From an uncultured Lachnospiraceae bacterium (lineage in GTDB: Bacteria > Bacillota > Clostridia > Lachnospirales > Lachnospiraceae), in assembly GCA_947577185.1 (NCBI GenBank), contig CANPUE010000006.1, forward strand, positions 68,649 through 132,648: a stretch of DNA of 64,000 nucleotides. Reading direction: 5' to 3'. Below are positions 44,521 through 53,762 of this stretch, in pieces; position 1 is the first letter of the stretch, and each line of letters begins with the position of its first letter. The position numbers and the translations under genes are program-made. Under the pieces are notes generated by a model, which saw nothing but the letters and a program-made list of their open reading frames with translations, was not told the origin of the DNA and did not search any database.

Positions 44521-45270
44521 TTATTTTGTACCCGTTTTTTTTCGTTCTACCATATCATGAAGATGACTGATCGCATCCCTGATTCCGCCTACTTCGTTGA
44601 TAATTCCCTCTTCTACAGCCTCTTTTCCGACAAGCACTGTCCCGACGTCTTTGGTCAGCATCCCGGTTTCCATCATCAGTTCCTCAAGGCGTGTCTTGGA
44701 AATCTTGCAGTGTCCGCACACGAATCCGGTAATGCGGTTCTGGATCTGCTTAAAATAGTCAAAGGTCTGCTGAACCCCGATCACCATGCCGTTTAATCTG
44801 ACCGGATGGATGACCATCGTTCCCGTCGGTACAATGTAAGAATAATCTGTGCTGACTGCAATCGGCACGCCGATCGAATGACTGCCGCCCAGTACCAGAG
44901 ACACGGTCGGTTTGCTGATAGAAGCAATCATTTCCGCGATCGCCAGCCCGGCCTCCACATCACCGCCCATTGTATTTAAAAGGATCAGCACGCCCTCGAT
45001 CTTTTTGCTGTCCTCAATGGCTGCAAGCTGCGGCAGAATATGCTCGTATTTCGTCGTCTTGGAAGAACTCCCCAGATTGTCATGTCCTTCTATTTCTCCG
45101 ATGATGGTGATCAGATGCAGATTGTGCGCCGATTCATTATCATCCAGTGAAAGCTGTCCTGTCGATTCAATCCGTTCATCCCTGTGCTGTTCCGCCTCCG
45201 CTTTGGCATCTTTTCTCTGCTCGTCTTTGTCCTTTTCCTTTTCTTTTCCGCTGCTTTCTTTCTTTCCCAT
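44521..45270 (-). CDS. tepA: TepA/YmfB-like ClpP-family serine protease
   Basis: A 249-residue protein with a highly charged N-terminal 30 residues (KKESSGKEKEKDKDEQRKD) and a ClpP/crotonase-fold domain. GVLILLNTMGGDVEAGLAIA, SLVLGGSHSIGVPIAVS (candidate nucleophile Ser) and GTMVIHPVRLNGMVIGVQQ (candidate His) are typical of the TepA group. In B. subtilis tepA lies next to spoIIIE as here. A role in protein translocation or signal-peptide degradation has been proposed. GGAGG precedes the ATG. Confidence 0.88.
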   Translation of the reverse strand: MGKKESSGKEKEKDKDEQRKDAKAEAEQHRDERIESTGQLSLDDNESAHNLHLITIIGEIEGHDNLGSSSKTTKYEHILPQLAAIEDSKKIEGVLILLNTMGGDVEAGLAIAEMIASISKPTVSLVLGGSHSIGVPIAVSTDYSYIVPTGTMVIHPVRLNGMVIGVQQTFDYFKQIQNRITGFVCGHCKISKTRLEELMMETGMLTKDVGTVLVGKEAVEEGIINEVGGIRDAISHLHDMVERKKTGTK

Positions 45271-45368
45271 AAAAATCCTCCATTCTCGCTCGAACGCTTT
45301 CTAATTAAAATGCTCTCAGACAGCGACGCCTCCGCGTTTGGTCCGTCACCGCTTACGAACACAATGAA

Positions 45369-45395
45369 AAGGGAACCGCAAACTGCAATTCCCTT
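45369..45395 (-). terminator. Terminator hairpin after the GT39-like gene
   Basis: AAGGGAA (45369-45375) and TTCCCTT (45389-45395) enclose an inner GCA/TGC pairing. On the minus strand it is followed by TTTCATT. It lies between the GT39-like stop (45428) and tepA. Confidence 0.5.
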
Positions 45396-45427
45396 CTAGT
45401 CTTTGTCATATTCGGATTTTTATGCAT

Positions 45428-46891
45428 TTATTCCTTTAGATCAAAATCGTCCTCTTCCGTGCAGTCCAGATCAAATTTCATTTTTTCTTCCGGAACCTCA
45501 TGTTCATAATCCATAACCCGTTTCTCATGTTTCTTTGGAAGCGGGAGCGGATTTTCCAAAAATCTGGGCGCCGGCTTTGGAGATTCGGGTTCTGTCTCAG
45601 CATCCACCGGCTCCTCCGCCTTCGTCTGTATCTGCTCATTTTCCATGACAAGGCTCTGCTGTAATCCGATTCCGGCAAGAACGCCCCACAAAAAGAAGGC
45701 ATACACCTGATAAGGCAGTACGCCCACAAGGGCAAGCGGCGTCGGGGCAAGCAGAAACAGCAGCAGAATCCATGGCGAAACATTCTCTTTCCTTTTACGG
45801 TTCCAGAATGCCATGATATACCAGGACGACAGGACCACCGGAATAAAACATTCCCAGAGGGGGCGTTCTGCCCGGTAAAGCAAAAGTTCAACCGGAAGAT
45901 GCTGCGCATACAGCGTAAACCATGACCTTGTCACCTCACCCATAGGCAGCTGGCAGATAACCGCATCCAGCACAAACATTCCCATAAGGGCCAAAACCGT
46001 AAACAAAAGCGAGGAGATAAACAAAAAGAGCCTCAGTGAAAAAGAGGTATTTTCCGCCTCTTCTTCCCCACAGACACCGCACAGTAAGGGCAAAAACCAT
46101 ACCGCTAACGTGACTGCGGACGCATCCAGATAGATCAGAATCCCCGTCGTAAGACCTGAAACAAGCGCTCCGCATACGGCGGAGCCAATGCCGCGAAAAT
46201 GAAGGTTAAAATTCCTGACATAGCTGACTGTGATCAAAAATCCTGTTAAATACAAAAGAAAGAACATACATTCCGGCGTAATTGTAAAAATCAGCTCAGC
46301 ATACCCTGAAAAAAAGGCGAGGACAGCCATCACTGTACATGCGGGGATCTTTCCCGCTGTTCTTCTGACTGAAAACCAGGCAAGTAAAATAGCCGCCATC
46401 TGTAAAAAGATCTGCAGCCAGACCGCCGCCTCCGCCTTATTGCCAAGAAAGGAAAAGACGAAAGACAGACAAACGGTATACAGATACGATGCACCATGCA
46501 GCATCGGCTCCACCGACTCTCCCGCTTTCACCATCGCAAGTTCATAATATGGCGTCACTCTGATCAGGTGGGTTCCCTGCATGCACAGATAAATGCGGTA
46601 GAGAAATGCCATGCTGAACATACCGGCCACGATGAAAATTTCCCATAGAAGCGCCGTATGTTCTCTGATCTCTATCCTGTCCCTAACCTGACAAAGCAGC
46701 TTCCGAAACAGGAAATATCCGCCCGCCGTAAGGGCAAAGACGAGAAAGACAAAGACCACGGTGGGATAGCTTACCGTGACATTTATTTCCTTTTTCCACA
46801 ACAGAATTGTGTAATTTGCCAGCATCACACCCATGATACAGGTATAGATGGCCCAGAGTATGTAACTGAACCATGTTTTTTTATACGTCAT
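45428..46891 (-). CDS. Multi-spanning membrane protein, GT39-like glycosyltransferase family
   Basis: A 487-residue protein with about ten hydrophobic segments (residues 10-410) and a hydrophilic cytoplasmic tail. The first-loop pattern VTPYYELAMVKAGESVEPML, just after a transmembrane segment, resembles the acidic first loop of GT-C enzymes. The tail, rich in Glu/Pro/Lys, ends RVMDYEHEVPEEKMKFDLD and an acidic DDFDL motif. I recall similar tails in Lachnospiraceae GT39-like proteins, so the end may be a conserved docking motif. I start at 46891 (MTYKKTWF); the upstream extension from a TTG has no support. It follows the sulfhydrylase gene by 26 bp. Confidence 0.65.
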   Translation of the reverse strand: MTYKKTWFSYILWAIYTCIMGVMLANYTILLWKKEINVTVSYPTVVFVFLVFALTAGGYFLFRKLLCQVRDRIEIREHTALLWEIFIVAGMFSMAFLYRIYLCMQGTHLIRVTPYYELAMVKAGESVEPMLHGASYLYTVCLSFVFSFLGNKAEAAVWLQIFLQMAAILLAWFSVRRTAGKIPACTVMAVLAFFSGYAELIFTITPECMFFLLYLTGFLITVSYVRNFNLHFRGIGSAVCGALVSGLTTGILIYLDASAVTLAVWFLPLLCGVCGEEEAENTSFSLRLFLFISSLLFTVLALMGMFVLDAVICQLPMGEVTRSWFTLYAQHLPVELLLYRAERPLWECFIPVVLSSWYIMAFWNRKRKENVSPWILLLFLLAPTPLALVGVLPYQVYAFFLWGVLAGIGLQQSLVMENEQIQTKAEEPVDAETEPESPKPAPRFLENPLPLPKKHEKRVMDYEHEVPEEKMKFDLDCTEEDDFDLKE

Positions 46892-46917
46892 TTGTAAATA
46901 TAGTCCTTTCCCGCAGG

Positions 46918-48204
46918 TCAGTCTGCCTGGCAAAGTGCCTGCTCCAGATCGGCAATGATATCCCTGACATTTTCGATTCCGACCGATAAACGGATCAGGT
47001 CAGGGGCCACACCGGCCTCTATCAGCTGTTCGTCGCTCATCTGCCTGTGCGTGTGGCTCGCCGGATGCAGAATACAGGTTCTGGCATCTGCTACATGGGT
47101 CACAATCGCGGCAAGATTCAGATGATCCATCATGGAAGCCGCCGCGCTTCTTCCTCCCTTTAATCCAAACGAGATCACACCGCAGGTACCGCCCGGCATA
47201 TATTTTTTCGCCAGTTCATAATACCGGCTGCTCTTTAACCCCGGATAATTTACCCATGCGACTTTCTCATGCGCTTCCAGATATTCCGCCACCCGCTGCG
47301 CATTGTAACAGTGTCTCTCCATACGAAGCGGCAACGTCTCCAGCCCGATGTTTAACAAAAAGGCATTCTGCGGTGACTGTATGGAGCCAAGATCGCGCAT
47401 CAGCTGGCTGGTGGCCTTGGTGATGTAAGCGGCCTTTCCAAATTTTTCCGTATAAATAATCCCGTGATAAGATTCATCCGGCGTACATAGTCCGGGAAAT
47501 TTATCAGGATATTCTGCCCAGTCAAAATTACCGGAATCCACAATGCATCCGCCGACCGAGACGGCATGTCCGTCCATATACTTCGTCGTGGAATGTGTCA
47601 CGATGTCGGCACCCCACCGGAAGGGATTGCAGTTGATGGGTGTGGCAAACGTGTTGTCTACGATAAGCGGGACCTGATGACCGTGTGCAAGGTACGCAAA
47701 TTTTTCAATGTCAAGCACAACAAGCGCCGGATTGGCAATCGTCTCGGCAAATACACATTTGGTGTTTTCGCGGAATGCCTTTTCAATTTCTTCTGCCGGT
47801 GCATCCGGATCCACCACAGTACAGGAAATGCCCATTTTTTTCATCGTACAGGTCAGGAGATTGAACGTTCCGCCATATACTGTGGAAGATAAAACAACAT
47901 GGTCTCCCGCCTCACAGATATTGAATACGGCATAATATGTCGCAGCCTGTCCGGATGAGGTGAGCATAGCCGCCGTACCGCCTTCCAGTTCACAGATTTT
48001 GGCTGCCACGCATTCATTGGTAGGGTTCTGCAGTCTGGTATAAAAAAATCCTTCTTCTTCCAGATCGAACAACCGTCCCATCTGTTCCGAAGAATCATAT
48101 TTAAACGTAGTACTCTGGCAGATCGGCAGGACGCGCGGCTCTCCGTTTTTCGGCTTCCACCCGGACTGGATGCAGATCGTTTCTTTTTCATATTGTCTGT
48201 TCAT
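46918..48204 (-). CDS. metY: O-acetylhomoserine sulfhydrylase / aminocarboxypropyltransferase (Cys/Met PLP family)
   Basis: A 428-residue fold-type I PLP enzyme of the Cys/Met metabolism family. The PLP lysine is in DIVTHSTTKYMDGHAVSVGG, the cofactor Asp in VPLIVDNTFATPI, and the N-terminal TRLQNPTNECVAAKI is present. The C-terminal VTHVADARTCILHPASHTHR is characteristic of O-acetylhomoserine sulfhydrylases rather than cystathionine gamma-synthases. It would make homocysteine from O-acetylhomoserine and sulfide. The exact substrate is inferred. Confidence 0.9.
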   Translation of the reverse strand: MNRQYEKETICIQSGWKPKNGEPRVLPICQSTTFKYDSSEQMGRLFDLEEEGFFYTRLQNPTNECVAAKICELEGGTAAMLTSSGQAATYYAVFNICEAGDHVVLSSTVYGGTFNLLTCTMKKMGISCTVVDPDAPAEEIEKAFRENTKCVFAETIANPALVVLDIEKFAYLAHGHQVPLIVDNTFATPINCNPFRWGADIVTHSTTKYMDGHAVSVGGCIVDSGNFDWAEYPDKFPGLCTPDESYHGIIYTEKFGKAAYITKATSQLMRDLGSIQSPQNAFLLNIGLETLPLRMERHCYNAQRVAEYLEAHEKVAWVNYPGLKSSRYYELAKKYMPGGTCGVISFGLKGGRSAAASMMDHLNLAAIVTHVADARTCILHPASHTHRQMSDEQLIEAGVAPDLIRLSVGIENVRDIIADLEQALCQAD

Positions 48205-48236
48205 TATAATCTGTCTCCCTTTCTGACCCGGCCCGC

Positions 48237-48965
48237 TTATTCGGCCCAGTTGTGATACACGGCCTGTACATCGTCATCCTCTTCCAGAAGATCTAATGTT
48301 CTCTGCAGATTTTTGACTGCCGTCTCATCCGTCAGTTCCACCCAGTTTTGCGGAATCATCGTGACTTCTGACGATACCATGATAACCCCGGCGGCCTTGA
48401 GCGCTTCTGACACTTTCTCCCAGTCATCCGGCTCCGTATAGATCTCATAGCTGTCCTCTTCCTCCGAGAAATCCGCCGCGCCGGAATCCAGTGCGAGCAT
48501 CATCAGATCGTCGGCTTCCATATCACACTCTTCTTTATCAACGATGATCTGGCCTTTTTTATCAAACATAAAAGAGACACATCCGGGAGTCCCGACATTT
48601 CCCTGTCCTTTTGTGAACGCGCTCCTGACATTGGCCGCTGTGCGGTTGCCATTGTCCGTGAGGGCATCCACAATGATTGCAATGCCGTTTGGCCCGTATC
48701 CCTCGTAAGTTACATATTTGTATGTCACATTGCCATTATCACCGGATGCTTTTTTAATGCCTCTCTCGATCGTGTCATTGGGCATATTATTGGCCTTGGC
48801 TTTGGCAATCACCTGTGCCAGCTTGAAATTATTGGCCGGATCCGGGCCGCCTTCTTTGACGGCAACTGCGATCTCACGCCCGATGATGGTAAAAATCTTG
48901 CCCTTTGCGGCATCGTTTTTTTCTTTCTTATGTTTTATGTTTGCAAATTTTGAATGTCCTGACAT
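48237..48965 (-). CDS. YebC/PmpR family protein
   Basis: A 242-residue member of the YebC family, with the diagnostic start MSGHSKFANIKHKKEKNDAA, the middle YEGYGPNGIAIIVDALTDN and NRTAANVRSAFTKGQGN, and an acidic C-terminal domain. Members have been described as transcription regulators (PmpR) and more recently as factors helping ribosomes through difficult sequences. Length and motifs are normal. It is an independent gene between metY and a CNNM protein gene. Confidence 0.95.
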   Translation of the reverse strand: MSGHSKFANIKHKKEKNDAAKGKIFTIIGREIAVAVKEGGPDPANNFKLAQVIAKAKANNMPNDTIERGIKKASGDNGNVTYKYVTYEGYGPNGIAIIVDALTDNGNRTAANVRSAFTKGQGNVGTPGCVSFMFDKKGQIIVDKEECDMEADDLMMLALDSGAADFSEEEDSYEIYTEPDDWEKVSEALKAAGVIMVSSEVTMIPQNWVELTDETAVKNLQRTLDLLEEDDDVQAVYHNWAE

Positions 48966-49019
48966 GATATCTCTCCTTTGTTCTCACTGATGCTACTCAA
49001 TTTTTCTTACGTTATCTTA

Positions 49020-50435
49020 TCATTTTTCTTTCGTCTCTTCAACCGGTTGCGGATTTTTTTCTTCCGCGCCGCCTTCCTCAGGCAGCTTGACCGCGAGCAC
49101 GCTCTGTATCATCCGGTCTTTCACTTCCAGAATTTTAAAGCGGTAACCCTCATGGATAAACTCAAATTCCTCACCTTCCTGAGGGATATGTTCCAGACGC
49201 GAAATAACAAAGCCATTGACGGTATCAAAGTTTTCTTCTTTCAGATCCACACTGAGCTGCTCTTCCAGTTCATCAAGCGGCATCATCCCGTCAATGATAT
49301 ACTCATCCTGGCCTTTTTCCGTGATATAGCTTTCCTCTTCATCGTATTCATCCTGAATATTGCCTACGATCTCTTCGAGGATATCCTCGAGCGCCAGCAG
49401 TCCCGCCGTCTGTCCATATTCGTCAATGACAATCGCCATCTGGATCTTTTCACTCTGCATCGATCGCAGCAAATCGTCTATTTTTCTCGTCTCCGTGATA
49501 AAAAGCGGCTCTCTGAGCAGCCCCTTTATCTTTTCGATCGGTTTCCCCGCCATCTTCTCATTCATCTGCATCCGCATTACGTCTTTCAAATGCAGTATTC
49601 CTACAATGTGATCGATAGAGCCGTGGTAGACCGGAAAACGGCTGTTGTGTGCTTCTACGATGAACGCGGCCGCTTCCTGCAGCGTCATGCTGCCGTCAAT
49701 GGAGATCATATTATTGCGGTTGATCATAATATCTTTGACTTCTTTTTCCCCATATTCAAAGATATTGGTTATCATCTTCGCCTCGCTCGCAGGCAGAACC
49801 CCCTGTTCATGACCAACGTTAATCAAAGACAGAATTTCTTCCTCTGTCACGTCGGCTGTCGCATCGAGTCCTCTGATGCCAAGCAGCATCAGGATCCCTT
49901 TTGCGGACATGGATACCACGCCGGCAAAGGGGCCTACCAGACGTACATAATAATAGATCGGGGTAATAAAAACACGCATCCATGCATCCGGATATCTGGA
50001 CGCGATCTTTCTGGGGATCGACACCCCAAAAGTAAGCACTATGTAAAGCAGGCAGATCGTCACAATAACCGCGGTCACCGTAGCAAAAAGCCGGATCTCC
50101 AGCTCATTTAACCCGCCGATATAGTTCATCGCAAATGCATATACGGTGCGTCCGAAATAATGATTCAGACGATACAGGAAAAAGGCGCCAAACAGCATGT
50201 TGATCGTCACGATGCTAAGCTGAATCGCATTAGAATATTTGGCAGGGTTATCCGCCATATACTGCAGCCGTATTCTCTTTTTTTCCGGCACTTCACGCGT
50301 CTCGTCCTGTTCTCCCTCCCGTCTGTTCTGGATCGCAGCGCCAAAGCCATAAACCGCCATTTCCATAAACAGAAGGGCCAGAAACAACACAATACTGCCG
50401 ATATTCACACCACCATCATCCATATTAATAACCAT
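49020..50435 (-). CDS. CNNM-domain/CBS-pair/CorC_HlyC membrane protein (hemolysin-C-like)
   Basis: A 471-residue protein: an N-terminal DUF21/CNNM membrane domain with four segments (residues 10-190, including SIVLFLALLFMEMAVYGFGA), a CBS pair (MINRNNMISIDGSMTLQEAA; KIQMAIVIDEYGQTAGLLAL), and a C-terminal CorC_HlyC domain (YIIDGMMPLDELEEQL, VNGFVISRLEHIPQEGEEF). This family is linked to Mg2+ or Co2+ handling. I start at 50435 (AGG upstream), not at the possible 50483 that overlaps mazF. It follows mazF by 37 bp. Confidence 0.9.
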   Translation of the reverse strand: MVINMDDGGVNIGSIVLFLALLFMEMAVYGFGAAIQNRREGEQDETREVPEKKRIRLQYMADNPAKYSNAIQLSIVTINMLFGAFFLYRLNHYFGRTVYAFAMNYIGGLNELEIRLFATVTAVIVTICLLYIVLTFGVSIPRKIASRYPDAWMRVFITPIYYYVRLVGPFAGVVSMSAKGILMLLGIRGLDATADVTEEEILSLINVGHEQGVLPASEAKMITNIFEYGEKEVKDIMINRNNMISIDGSMTLQEAAAFIVEAHNSRFPVYHGSIDHIVGILHLKDVMRMQMNEKMAGKPIEKIKGLLREPLFITETRKIDDLLRSMQSEKIQMAIVIDEYGQTAGLLALEDILEEIVGNIQDEYDEEESYITEKGQDEYIIDGMMPLDELEEQLSVDLKEENFDTVNGFVISRLEHIPQEGEEFEFIHEGYRFKILEVKDRMIQSVLAVKLPEEGGAEEKNPQPVEETKEK

Positions 50436-50472
50436 ACCTTTCTTCCTTTTTCTGCGGTAATCCATACACCTC

Positions 50473-50814
50473 TTATGTATCAAGTTCCAGACTGACCATC
50501 AAACCCGTATTGACTTCCTTCATGATCTCCTGATCAAGATGACAGACTCTGTCCTTCAGACGCTTCTTGTCAATGGTCCTTAACTGTTCTAACAAAATAA
50601 CAGAATCTTTCACCATATCGTATTTATTGGCATTCAGTTCAATATGAGTCGGCAGTTTTGCCTTGTTCATCTTCGATGTGATCGCCGCACAGATCACTGT
50701 CGGGCTGTGCTTATTCCCTATATCATTTTGTATAATCAATACCGGCCTTACACCGCCCTGTTCCGAGCCGATGACCGGTCTTAGATCCGCATAATAAATA
50801 TCTCCTCGTTTCAT
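50473..50814 (-). CDS. mazF: MazF/PemK-family endoribonuclease toxin (NdoA-like)
   Basis: A 113-residue protein typical of the B. subtilis EndoA/MazF group: [48 protein letters not shown], and the C-terminal [14 protein letters not shown]. It cleaves RNA at short single-stranded sites. AAGGAAG lies 8 nt before the ATG at 50814. The frame is open upstream to the codon just after the alr stop (50922), but that extension is not toxin-like. The alr-mazF neighbourhood is standard in Firmicutes, but the expected antitoxin gene between them is absent. Confidence 0.93.
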   Translation of the reverse strand: MKRGDIYYADLRPVIGSEQGGVRPVLIIQNDIGNKHSPTVICAAITSKMNKAKLPTHIELNANKYDMVKDSVILLEQLRTIDKKRLKDRVCHLDQEIMKEVNTGLMVSLELDT

Positions 50815-50922
50815 ATCACACACTTCCTTCAATCGAGCAATTCTAACTGACAGCAATAGTATTGCCAATTTCTCCGAAGGTATACGCAAAAAAACATTCT
50901 GAAATTTTACATCCGCAATCAT

Positions 50923-52116
50923 TTATCCGTGATAATCTTTGATCCCGGTCACAATGCCGTCTTTGAGATACACTCTGGGAATCCTCCAGCCCAACGTACA
51001 GGCAAGTTCATAATTGAAACGTCCGGACAGTTCGCCCAGCTGCTCCATTGTGATTTCTTCCGCGCCGTCTGTTCCGATCAGTGTGACTGCGGAACCGTTT
51101 TGTGCCTCCGGAATCTCATCGATATCTACCATAAACTGATCCATGCAGATCCGTCCAAGAATCGGTGCCTTTTTCCCATGAATCAGGACATATCCTTTGC
51201 CGGAGAGCCCTCGCGGGTAGCCATCCCCATAACCCACCGGCACCGTTGCGATCCGCATATCCTTATGCGCGGTATAGATACCGCCATAGCTGACCGGAGA
51301 TCCCTTTTTCACCTGCTTGCAATAAATGATACGGCTTTTTAACGACAAAACGGGATGAAGCGAGATCCTGCAATGATCAACTTCCTCTGAGGGCCAGAGT
51401 CCATACAGGATGATGCCGGCACGAACCGCATTCATGCCGGCCTCCGGCATCGCAATGATCCCTGCACTGTTAGAACAGTGTTTCATGGGAATCCGATATC
51501 CCGTCTCCGCTTCGATCCGGGACCAGAAATGACTGATTTGGTCAAACTGTTCTTTTGCAGAAAGAAGATCCGCTTCATCGGCTCTTGCAAAATGGGTGTA
51601 AACCCCCTCGACTTCCAGTTCCTGATAAGACAAAGCCGCCTTCACAAAGTCCAGACCGCTCTCATCCGGACGGACACCGATTCTCGACATGCCGGTATCT
51701 ATCTTTAAGTGGATCCGGGCCTTTTTCCCGATCCGGGCCGCACACGCTGCAAGTTCCTCTAACATATCATACCGGAAAACGGTAGGCCTGATCTCTTTTC
51801 GGATCAGTTCTTCATAACAATAAGGAAACGTATAGCCGAGGATCAGAATGGGTTTCCTGATTCCGGCATCCCGCAGGATATATGCCTCCTCAGCCGTTGC
51901 CACCGCATAGCCGCCCACACACGAAATCCGTTCCATCTCTTTTGCAAGCGGTACGGCGCCATGGCCATACCCGTCTGTCTTGATCACGCTGATGATCGTG
52001 GTATCCTTGCCAATATGTTCTTTGATCTGTTCCAGATTGTAGCAGACTGCGTCCAGATCGACAGCTGCGTATACTCTCTGACAGTTATTTAAATTTTCAA
52101 TATATGCGTCTTTCAT
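50923..52116 (-). CDS. alr: Alanine racemase
   Basis: A 397-residue fold-type III PLP enzyme. The cofactor lysine is in ISVIKTDGYGHG near the N-terminus; the catalytic Tyr of the second domain is in SPVSYGGIYTAHKDMRIATV. PVGYGDGYPRGLSGKGYVLI and CMDQFMVDID are conserved. It supplies D-alanine for peptidoglycan. It is 67 bp downstream of nnr and directly upstream of mazF. Confidence 0.96.
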   Translation of the reverse strand: MKDAYIENLNNCQRVYAAVDLDAVCYNLEQIKEHIGKDTTIISVIKTDGYGHGAVPLAKEMERISCVGGYAVATAEEAYILRDAGIRKPILILGYTFPYCYEELIRKEIRPTVFRYDMLEELAACAARIGKKARIHLKIDTGMSRIGVRPDESGLDFVKAALSYQELEVEGVYTHFARADEADLLSAKEQFDQISHFWSRIEAETGYRIPMKHCSNSAGIIAMPEAGMNAVRAGIILYGLWPSEEVDHCRISLHPVLSLKSRIIYCKQVKKGSPVSYGGIYTAHKDMRIATVPVGYGDGYPRGLSGKGYVLIHGKKAPILGRICMDQFMVDIDEIPEAQNGSAVTLIGTDGAEEITMEQLGELSGRFNYELACTLGWRIPRVYLKDGIVTGIKDYHG

Positions 52117-52183
52117 TCCAGTTACCCCGCCGGTTTTTCCGGCCCTTCATGTCTGTCACGCGTTTTTACACGCTCTTTATTTT

Positions 52184-53761
52184 TTAAGGTGCATCCGCCG
52201 TGCGGAGCAGTTCTGTTACCTGTTCGATCAGATCGGAGGCCGTCAGGCTGCGCTTCCCAAGCCGGGCTGCGGCCATATCCCCCGCCAGGCCATGCAGATA
52301 TACGCCGGATACGGCAGCTTCGCCGGCTTTTGCCCCGGATTTCACGCCCTGTGCGAGAAGGCCCGTGATCATGCCTGCCAGCACGTCGCCGCTTCCTGCC
52401 GTCGCCATTCCCTCGTTGCCGGAGAGATTGATATAAGTCTGTTCCCTGTCATGTCTGGCCACTACCGTCCGCGCGTCTTTACAGACAATCGTACATTGCA
52501 GCTTCCCGGCAAGCTGCCGCGGATAGACCGTGATATTCTCCGATGCTTCCCTTACCGTACAGCCGTACAGCCTGGCAAACTCTCCAAGATGCGGAGTCAG
52601 AATGAATTCCCGCCCCGGATAAGCGCCGACTGCACTCTGTATCCTCTCAGGACAAAATCTCACTTTCTGTTCTGAAAGCAGGTTTAATCCGTCCGCATCG
52701 ATCACCGTAGGCAGACTGGATGCATAAAGACATTGTTCGAGAAGCCATACCGCTTCTTTCCCCGTCCCGATACCCGGACCGATCAGGATACAGTCAGCCC
52801 ACTCCAGCGCTTTTTTAAACGCTTCCGCAAAAGACTTCTCCGGCTTTTTCGACTTCCATGTATCCGTATCATAAAATGTATCCATTGCCTCTGGAATCGC
52901 CTGCTGTATCACATTCCGGTTGTGAAGGGACGTTACGACCCGTACCATGCCTGCGCCCATGCGGAAAACACTCCGGGCGGCCAGCACCGCGGCGCCGCAT
53001 ATGCCGTCACTTCCCGCGATCACAAGCACCTTGCCGAATGTCCCCTTATTGCCGTCCCGTCTGCGCTCCGGCAGTCTCACATCTGACAGATCACGATAAG
53101 CATACCAGCGCGGTAATTCACCAGCGCAGGCAAAAACATGCTCATCAATTCCCATCTGCCCGCATACGATCTTACCACAGCAGCCTGCTCCCGGATAGAG
53201 CCATTCTCCCAATTTATGAAATCCATATGCAACCGTCAGATCTGCCTGCACCGCGCATCCCATGATCTGTCCGGAATCCGTATGGACACCGGAAGGAATA
53301 TCGACAGCACAGACAAAAGCCTGCATCCGGTTGATCCGCAGGATTGCCTCTTTGTAACTACCTTCCACATTTCTTGTCAGACCGATTCCGAAAATGGCAT
53401 CGATTACTATATCATATTCATCTGCCGGAATTGTGTCATAAGGCGTATGCCCGTACTGTGCAAGAATTTCAAGCTGCAAGGCCGTCTGCTCACTGCATTT
53501 TTCACGATTTCCCAGCAATACATAATCCGTATGGCATCCCTGAAGCATCATGAGCCTGCCGATGGCAAACCCGTCGCCCCCGTTATTGCCGCATCCGGAA
53601 ACGACCAGAACCCGGAACGGCCCATAGCCCTTCTCCTGTCTGATTGCTTCCACAGTCACAAGCGCCGCCCGCTCCATCAAAACGACAGCTGGAATCCTGA
53701 AATGCGATATCGTTTTCTGATCATACAGTTTCATTTCCGCCTGCGTCACAAGATATTCCAT
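52184..53761 (-). CDS. nnr: Bifunctional NAD(P)HX epimerase / ADP-dependent dehydratase
   Basis: A 525-residue fusion of the YjeF_N epimerase (residues 1-215, with VLVVSGCGNNGGDGFAIGRL and DIVIDAIFGIGLTRNVEG) and the YjeF_C/CARKD kinase-like dehydratase (235-520, with GKVLVIAGSDGICGAAVLAA, LTPHLGEFARL and the nucleotide loop GNEGMATAGSGDVLAGMITG). It repairs hydrated NAD(P)H. Length is normal for the bifunctional enzyme. It lies 1 bp downstream of rex and upstream of alr. Confidence 0.95.
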   Translation of the reverse strand: MEYLVTQAEMKLYDQKTISHFRIPAVVLMERAALVTVEAIRQEKGYGPFRVLVVSGCGNNGGDGFAIGRLMMLQGCHTDYVLLGNREKCSEQTALQLEILAQYGHTPYDTIPADEYDIVIDAIFGIGLTRNVEGSYKEAILRINRMQAFVCAVDIPSGVHTDSGQIMGCAVQADLTVAYGFHKLGEWLYPGAGCCGKIVCGQMGIDEHVFACAGELPRWYAYRDLSDVRLPERRRDGNKGTFGKVLVIAGSDGICGAAVLAARSVFRMGAGMVRVVTSLHNRNVIQQAIPEAMDTFYDTDTWKSKKPEKSFAEAFKKALEWADCILIGPGIGTGKEAVWLLEQCLYASSLPTVIDADGLNLLSEQKVRFCPERIQSAVGAYPGREFILTPHLGEFARLYGCTVREASENITVYPRQLAGKLQCTIVCKDARTVVARHDREQTYINLSGNEGMATAGSGDVLAGMITGLLAQGVKSGAKAGEAAVSGVYLHGLAGDMAAARLGKRSLTASDLIEQVTELLRTADAP

Positions 53762-53762
53762 G

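Noticed and set aside
48978-50111. A 377-codon plus-strand frame
   Set aside because: Opposite the CNNM/CBS protein gene, with composition rich in Phe, His and Arg and no motif; antisense shadow.
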